Shown here: one piece after another, positions 4,183 through 7,970 of the stretch
Position numbering within the stretch: the stretch's first letter is position 1
Layout of the letters: every line of letters starts with the position of its first letter
From: Candidatus Pacearchaeota archaeon
Lineage (GTDB): Archaea; Nanobdellota; Nanobdellia; Pacearchaeales; GW2011-AR1
Assembly (NCBI GenBank): GCA_002688165.1
Contig: NZCB01000038.1
Location: 1 to 7,970, forward strand
Length of the DNA stretch: 7,970 nucleotides
Direction: 5' to 3'
Notes under the pieces: generated by a model
Databases searched by the model: none
Seen by the model: only the letters and a program-made list of their open reading frames with translations
Told to the model about the DNA's origin: nothing
Translations under genes and position numbers: made by a program

Positions 4183-5307
4183 TCAAAAAAACACTATAAT
4201 TCCCAAAGGGATCAACACAAACAACAACAAAATATACAACGCCTTTTCTCTACTTATTTTAATTAATTTCTTAGAAGTAAACTTAGTCGCTTTAAACAAA
4301 AAATTAGTATTAGGTAAAAATATAATTGCACCAATTACAGCAAATAACCCATATGAAAATGCGGCAGCAATTGCATTAGTTTCTCCAACAATCAATGAAA
4401 CTAAGAATGTATCAGTAAAAGTCCCCAAATCTGCTCCCAAAATAAATGGAATAGCTCTTCTTAATCCTATCAAACCACTTACTGCTAAAGGAACCAACAA
4501 ACTAATAGTTATACTTGATGAAAATACAATAGCAGTCAACACTACTCCAATAAAATAAGCCTTTATTGGAGAATCAAAATATCTATTAATAAAATTCTTC
4601 GCTTTAACTTCTCCTCCAAAAACCTCAACAACAGATCTACTAACATACTTCAAGGCAAAAATCAAAATTAAAAATGCTATAAAAAAAACAACCAAAACAT
4701 TATTAACATTCATAATTAATTTAACCAAAGGTCCAGTAATAAACTCCACAAGATCTGGAAAATTAAGATAGGAAAATTCTCCCTGGAACAATGTCGCAAA
4801 ATACATTGAGAATCTAGAAAATAAAGCAAAAAAATACTCCAAGAAAAATACAATAAAAACTAAAAGGAAGCTATAAATTGAATAACATAATGCTATTTCA
4901 AATCCATGCCTAAAATCTCTTCTCTTGGTAGTTACAGTAATCAAACTAATAATCAACGCAGTTATCGTGGTCCCCATGCTAGCTCCAACTAGAATATAAA
5001 CCGCAGTAGGAAGGTTTATCAAATTATTTCCAACAAAAGTAACAACAACTCCTGCAACAGCTCCAGAAGATTGAGCAACACTAGTACTAAACCATCCAAC
5101 AGCAATAGCCTTCAATGGATTCAAATTAGAAAATATGAATTGTTTAGCATCTGGAGCAATCAATCCCGAAGCTTTCTTAATTAATTCTATTGCAAGAATA
5201 AACAAATACAAAAAGAAAGCTAATTTAACAAAACTATTCCCACTTCTTTCAGGAATCAATTTTTTTTTATCATGACCTCTAGCTATCTTTTTCACACCCT
5301 TTTTCAT
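4183..5307 (-). CDS. Na+/phosphate cotransporter (NptA/PF02690)-like membrane protein
   Basis: A polytopic membrane protein of 374 aa from the ATG at 5307, likely importing phosphate (or a related anion) with Na+. The family is built from two inverted repeats with QSS motifs. Repeat 1 is clear: TSVAQSSGA (75-83) and GASMGTT (108-114). Repeat 2 has TAIVFSSSIT (258-267) and GADLGT (291-296); the expected Gln is replaced by Phe, a notable departure that may alter substrate binding. About eight hydrophobic helices are visible, after a basic cytoplasmic N-terminus of about 20 residues. No PhoU-like C-terminal domain is fused, unlike many bacterial members. The frame stays open to a TTG at 5328, but that codon overlaps the TATA-like box at 5329-5334, whose centre is 24.5 bp from the ATG at 5307; the ATG is the better start. 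Confidence 0.85.
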   Translation of the reverse strand: MKKGVKKIARGHDKKKLIPERSGNSFVKLAFFLYLFILAIELIKKASGLIAPDAKQFIFSNLNPLKAIAVGWFSTSVAQSSGAVAGVVVTFVGNNLINLPTAVYILVGASMGTTITALIISLITVTTKRRDFRHGFEIALCYSIYSFLLVFIVFFLEYFFALFSRFSMYFATLFQGEFSYLNFPDLVEFITGPLVKLIMNVNNVLVVFFIAFLILIFALKYVSRSVVEVFGGEVKAKNFINRYFDSPIKAYFIGVVLTAIVFSSSITISLLVPLAVSGLIGLRRAIPFILGADLGTFTDTFLVSLIVGETNAIAAAFSYGLFAVIGAIIFLPNTNFLFKATKFTSKKLIKISREKALYILLLFVLIPLGIIVFF

Positions 5308-5328
5308 AACTAACTTAAATAAGAACAA

Positions 5329-5334
5329 TATAAA
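5329..5334 (-). promoter_or_regulatory. Putative TATA box that fixes the start at 5307
   Basis: TATAAA on the plus strand (TTTATA on the coding strand) is centred 24.5 bp before the ATG at 5307. It argues against the upstream in-frame TTG, which would lie upstream of the transcription start. Confidence 0.5.
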
Positions 5335-5383
5335 AGTCTTTACAAAATAATTACCAAATTATCTCAATTAGAAATCTGAAAGA

Positions 5384-5391
5384 TTTTTAAA
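5384..5391 (+). promoter_or_regulatory. Putative TATA box for the glyS-HIT operon
   Basis: TTTTTAAA; the usual spacing puts transcription start near 5413. The glyS mRNA would then carry a leader of about 80 nt, nearly all of it taken up by the hairpin at 5420-5481. Confidence 0.45.
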
Positions 5392-5419
5392 CCTTAATGT
5401 AGTGCTTAAATTAAGAATA

Positions 5420-5481
5420 TTAATTTCATTCTATCCTCTTAAGGGAGGGTGGGAGGGTTAAAGGCCTTAGAATGAAATTAA
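5420..5481 (+). promoter_or_regulatory. glyS leader hairpin presenting a G-quadruplex motif
   Basis: The outer stem is 14 perfect base pairs: 5420-5433 with 5468-5481. Above a small internal loop, CCT (5435-5437) pairs with AGG (5462-5464) and TTAA (5439-5442) with TTAA (5458-5461), leaving one bulged C. The apical loop is then exactly GGGAGGGTGGGAGGG (5443-5457), four G3 tracts with 1-nt loops, a very stable parallel quadruplex pattern. The hairpin starts about 7 nt into the inferred transcript and ends 13 nt before the glyS ATG, with no Shine-Dalgarno between. A role in control of glyS is inferred; the pairing and the motif are read directly. Confidence 0.7.
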
Positions 5482-5494
5482 ACTAAAAAATAAT

Positions 5495-7216
5495 ATGGCA
5501 TTCATAGTGAAGAAAAAGATTTCAGGTAGGGAATATTATTACCTACAAAAATCTATAAGGGAAGGTGACAAAGTAAAAAGCAAGGTAGTTGCCTATTTAG
5601 GCAAAGACTTACAAGAAGCTGAAAAAAAAGCTGAACAGATAAAAATGCAAGATCAAAAACCATCTCAACCAGAAAAAAAGCAAGAACAATCTCAATCTAA
5701 TAATATAAATTCAGAAGAAAAAGAATTTATTAGCTTCATACAAGAACACGGATTCATTTGGGGACCTGAGCCAGAAATATATGGGGGATTGGCAGGATTC
5801 TACACCTATGGCCCTATAGGAAAATTACTAAAAAACAAAGTAGAAAACAGTGTAAGAAAAATCTTCAACGCTAATGACCTAAGAGAACTAGAAGGCCCAA
5901 CAGTTCTACCAGACATCGTTTGGAAAGCATCAGGCCATCTAGATACATTTAGCGATAGAATAATAAAATGTTCTAAATGTAATGCTATATTCAGAGCAGA
6001 CAAAATTATCGAAGAATCTCATGATGTGGCCGCAGACGCTTTTTCAGACGAAAAAATATTAAAATTCATTAAAGATAAAAATATTAAATGTCCAAGCTGC
6101 AAAGATAACTTTGAACAAAAGATAGAAAGACAAAGCCTAATGATGAAAACAGTGGTAGCTGGAGAACCAGCCGCATTAAGACCAGAAACAGCGACTGTAA
6201 CTTACTTGCCATTTTTAAGATTCTATAATTTCTTCAGGAAAAAATTCCCAATGGGAGTTTTTCAAATTGGTAAAGCATATAGAAATGAAATATCACCTAG
6301 ACAACATGTCCTTAGAGGGAGAGAGTTTACACAAGCTGAAGGACAAATGTTTGTAGACCCTGAAAAAAAGAACGAATGGGAAAAATATGAAGAAATAAAA
6401 AATATCAAACTTCCATTCTGGGATTACGAAAGCCAAGATATCAACAGCAAAGTTAAATCAATCAGTATTAAAGAAGCATTAAAAAAAGGATTAATAAAAA
6501 GTCAAGCATATGGATGGTGCATCTGGCTTGCATACACTCAATTTATTAATTTTGGAATTTCAAAAGAAAGAATCAGATTAAGGCAACATCATCCTGATGA
6601 AAAAGCATTTTATGCAGATGACGCTTGGGACATAGAAGTAAGACTAAACAATTATGGATGGACAGAGGTATGTGGTGTACATGATAGAACTGATTATGAT
6701 TTAAAGCAACACACAAAATTCTCTAACGAAAAATTAGAAGCCAAGAGAGAAGATGGATCAACATTCGTTCCACATGTTCTAGAAATAGCATTCGGTACAG
6801 ATAGACCCACATATGCTCTAATTGACATCTTCTACGACAAGAAAGAAGAAAGCGAGGGTAAAACCACTTTCAAAATTCCTTACAACATGGCACCAATAGA
6901 TATTTCTATATTCCCATTAATGAAAAAACCAGAACTACTAGAAGCATCAAAAAATATTAAAGAAGACCTAGAAAATGATTTTATTATTAACTACGATGTC
7001 TCAGGAAGCATAGGTAAAAGGTATCTTAGAAGCGCAACAATAGGAACTCCTTATGCAATAACAATTGACTTTGATACCCTAGAAAAAAACACAGTAACCA
7101 TCAGAGACAGAGACACAGAAAAACAAATCCGTATCAAAACAAAAGATCTAAAAAATACACTAAGAAAGCTTATTAATCAAGAAATCCAATTTGAAGAAGC
7201 AGGAAAGATAATTTAA
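5495..7216 (+). CDS. glyS: Glycyl-tRNA synthetase (dimeric, class II) with extra N-terminal domain
   Basis: Charges tRNA-Gly with glycine in the cytosol. At 573 aa it is a complete alpha2-type enzyme. Core signatures are GFIWGPEPEIYGGLAGFYTY (86-105); GHLDTFSD (147-154); two CxxC pairs (C159/C162 and C199/C202) forming a probable zinc ribbon; RPETA (229-233); class II motif 2 at about 256-282, including YRNEISPR (262-269) and REFTQAE (276-282); DRTDYDL (397-403); motif 3 PHVLEIAFGTDRPTYAL (426-442); and the anticodon-binding domain from about 463 with GSIGKRY (504-510), GTPYAITIDFDT (517-528) and TIRDRDT (535-541). The usual D-E before IGTP is A-T here. Residues 1-48 are an added module (KKKISGREYYYLQKS, then YLGK), joined by a Q/K/E-rich linker (49-75). 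The HIT gene follows after 1 bp. Confidence 0.95.
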   Translation: MAFIVKKKISGREYYYLQKSIREGDKVKSKVVAYLGKDLQEAEKKAEQIKMQDQKPSQPEKKQEQSQSNNINSEEKEFISFIQEHGFIWGPEPEIYGGLAGFYTYGPIGKLLKNKVENSVRKIFNANDLRELEGPTVLPDIVWKASGHLDTFSDRIIKCSKCNAIFRADKIIEESHDVAADAFSDEKILKFIKDKNIKCPSCKDNFEQKIERQSLMMKTVVAGEPAALRPETATVTYLPFLRFYNFFRKKFPMGVFQIGKAYRNEISPRQHVLRGREFTQAEGQMFVDPEKKNEWEKYEEIKNIKLPFWDYESQDINSKVKSISIKEALKKGLIKSQAYGWCIWLAYTQFINFGISKERIRLRQHHPDEKAFYADDAWDIEVRLNNYGWTEVCGVHDRTDYDLKQHTKFSNEKLEAKREDGSTFVPHVLEIAFGTDRPTYALIDIFYDKKEESEGKTTFKIPYNMAPIDISIFPLMKKPELLEASKNIKEDLENDFIINYDVSGSIGKRYLRSATIGTPYAITIDFDTLEKNTVTIRDRDTEKQIRIKTKDLKNTLRKLINQEIQFEEAGKII

Positions 7217-7217
7217 T

Positions 7218-7565
7218 ATGACAAACCAAGAATGTATATTTTGTAAGATTGTAAATGGAGAAATTGAATCTAAAGAAGTTTATGAAGATGATAACTTCAT
7301 AGGGATTTTAGATGCAAATCCAAAAACACCGGGACATACTTTAATTATTCCAAAAAAACATTTTAGAAACATACTGGACATGCCTACTACATTAGGTAAT
7401 GAATTATTAGAAGCAACCAAAAAAATATCATTAAAACTAATAAAAGAAAAAAAAGCTGAAGGAACAAACATCTTAATTAACAATGAACCTTCTGCAGGAC
7501 AATTAGTTTTCCATATGCATGCTCATATAATTCCAAGAAAGAAAAATGATAAAATTACGTTTTAA
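7218..7565 (+). CDS. HIT-family nucleotide hydrolase
   Basis: A histidine-triad protein of 115 aa that hydrolyses nucleotide phosphoryl bonds (AMP derivatives such as aminoacyl-AMP, or diadenosine polyphosphates). The N-terminal CIFC (6-9) and H48 are likely zinc ligands with a histidine of the triad region. LDANPKTPGHTLIIPKKH (31-48) is the standard family core, N85 and N88-N89 flank the phosphate-binding stretch, AGQ is at 93-95, and the catalytic triad HMHAHII is at 99-105. The length is slightly short at the C-terminus but includes all catalytic parts. It starts one base after the glyS stop with no separate promoter, so translation is probably coupled. The pairing with GlyRS suggests clean-up of glycyl-adenylate or Ap4A, which is inference. 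Its stop overlaps the stop of the convergent gene by 4 bp. Confidence 0.93.
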   Translation: MTNQECIFCKIVNGEIESKEVYEDDNFIGILDANPKTPGHTLIIPKKHFRNILDMPTTLGNELLEATKKISLKLIKEKKAEGTNILINNEPSAGQLVFHMHAHIIPRKKNDKITF

Positions 7566-7970
7566 ACACTAACTCCAACAAACATTCTTACCAAATAACC
7601 CATTCCAAAACTAATTATTGCGACGCCCATACTTATTGCTAACATTTCAAAGAATTTCCGAGAAAAACTTTCTCCTTTTTCCCTAGATGCATAATAAGTA
7701 TAACCTGTTATAACAAAGATTGCATTAATCAATGTCCATCCAAGTGCATAAAACACATTATTTAAGATTAAATAAGGAAATAACAAAAACAAGACTGTAA
7801 AAAAATATGCAATACCTGTATAAATTGCAGCACTACTCGGACTTTTACAAATTCCTGCCTTTTTATCTTTTTTAGTATGATTACATTCAGCTTTAGTACT
7901 CAAATACTCACTCCCCGCCATAGAAAGACTAGCCGCAAACCCTGTTATAAAACCACTTATCAAGATTATC
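7562..7970 (-). CDS. VIT1/CCC1-family membrane protein, 5' end outside window
   Basis: The frame is open to the right edge; the TTG at 7961-7963 is not a convincing start, because upstream codons (I, I) continue the sequence and the family's N-terminal helix is missing. The visible 136 codons begin with ISGFITGFAASLSMAGSEYLS, matching the second helix and signature (G-x-x-A-x-x-x-S-M-A-x-x-E-Y-x-S) of the CCC1/VIT family, transporters that move Fe2+ or Mn2+ out of the cytosol. A short Cys- and Lys-containing hydrophilic loop follows (CNHTKKDKKAGIC), then three hydrophobic helices, the last reaching the C-terminus. The iron-binding cytoplasmic domain of plant VIT1 is reduced to this short loop, as in short prokaryotic members. 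Substrate is not established from the sequence. Confidence 0.8.
   Translation of the reverse strand, partial: IILISGFITGFAASLSMAGSEYLSTKAECNHTKKDKKAGICKSPSSAAIYTGIAYFFTVLFLLFPYLILNNVFYALGWTLINAIFVITGYTYYASREKGESFSRKFFEMLAISMGVAIISFGMGYLVRMFVGVSV

Noticed and set aside
5402..5461. GTG-started 19-codon leader peptide ending in Gly-Gly-Trp-Glu-Gly
   Set aside because: Tempting as a glycine attenuator, but the inferred transcription start (~5413) lies downstream of the GTG and there is no ribosome-binding site.
5472..5486. Mini reading frame ATG-AAA-TTA-AAC-TAA just before glyS
   Set aside because: Only four codons, inside the stem arm; no evidence of translation.
5806..6003. Minus-strand open frame of 65 codons
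   Set aside because: Antisense shadow of the GlyRS core.
7280..7483. Minus-strand open frame of 67 codons
   Set aside because: Antisense shadow of the HIT gene.
7562..7565. 4-bp overlap of convergent stop codons (HIT and VIT-like genes)
   Set aside because: Compact-genome feature with no further implication visible.

Overview
The window looks like chromosomal DNA from an AT-rich, compact archaeal genome, most likely a DPANN-type lineage (Woesearchaeota/Pacearchaeota-like; the lineage is inferred, not proven). The archaeal signs are an S8e ribosomal protein start, an Sm-like (LSm) protein, an archaeal/eukaryotic-type glycyl-tRNA synthetase, tRNA genes without an encoded CCA, and TATA-like boxes. 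For six protein starts the centre of the box lies about 24-26 bp upstream of the start codon, which points to leaderless mRNAs. I used this spacing to move two starts inward (LSm to 774, the Na/Pi-type transporter to 5307).

Layout. Left block: the first codons of rps8e (minus, cut by the left edge), guanylate kinase (minus), LSm (plus) and tRNase Z (minus), all nucleotide or RNA metabolism. Then comes a two-pass membrane protein with an extracellular beta-rich region (plus, 2102-2998). The middle is a small accessory island between two convergent tRNA genes, tRNA-Arg(UCU) at 3100-3173 (plus) and tRNA-Cys(GCA) at 4070-4141 (minus). Right block: a Na/Pi-cotransporter-like protein (minus), a glyS-HIT operon (plus), and a VIT1/CCC1-type membrane protein (minus) cut by the right edge.

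The most unusual material is in two places. (1) The tRNA-Arg 3' end recurs twice downstream, at a spacing (75 and 73 nt) close to the tRNA length, each time as the tail of a two-hairpin unit whose stems keep pairing although their sequences differ. The tRNA-Cys 3' end also recurs twice on its own 3' side, and the far copy lies about 725 bp away. That pair brackets an unrecognised 169-aa gene with its own promoter. This looks like tRNA-anchored insertion of very small cassettes with no integrase in view. (2) The inferred 5' leader of glyS is a hairpin with a perfect 14-bp outer stem. Its apical loop is exactly a four-tract G-quadruplex motif with single-base loops, in otherwise AT-rich DNA. It sits in front of a glycyl-tRNA synthetase that carries an extra N-terminal domain.

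Functional links: tRNase Z makes the 3' ends of CCA-less tRNAs such as the two here. GlyRS and the HIT hydrolase are almost certainly co-transcribed, and HIT enzymes can remove adenylate or dinucleotide by-products of aminoacyl-tRNA synthetases.
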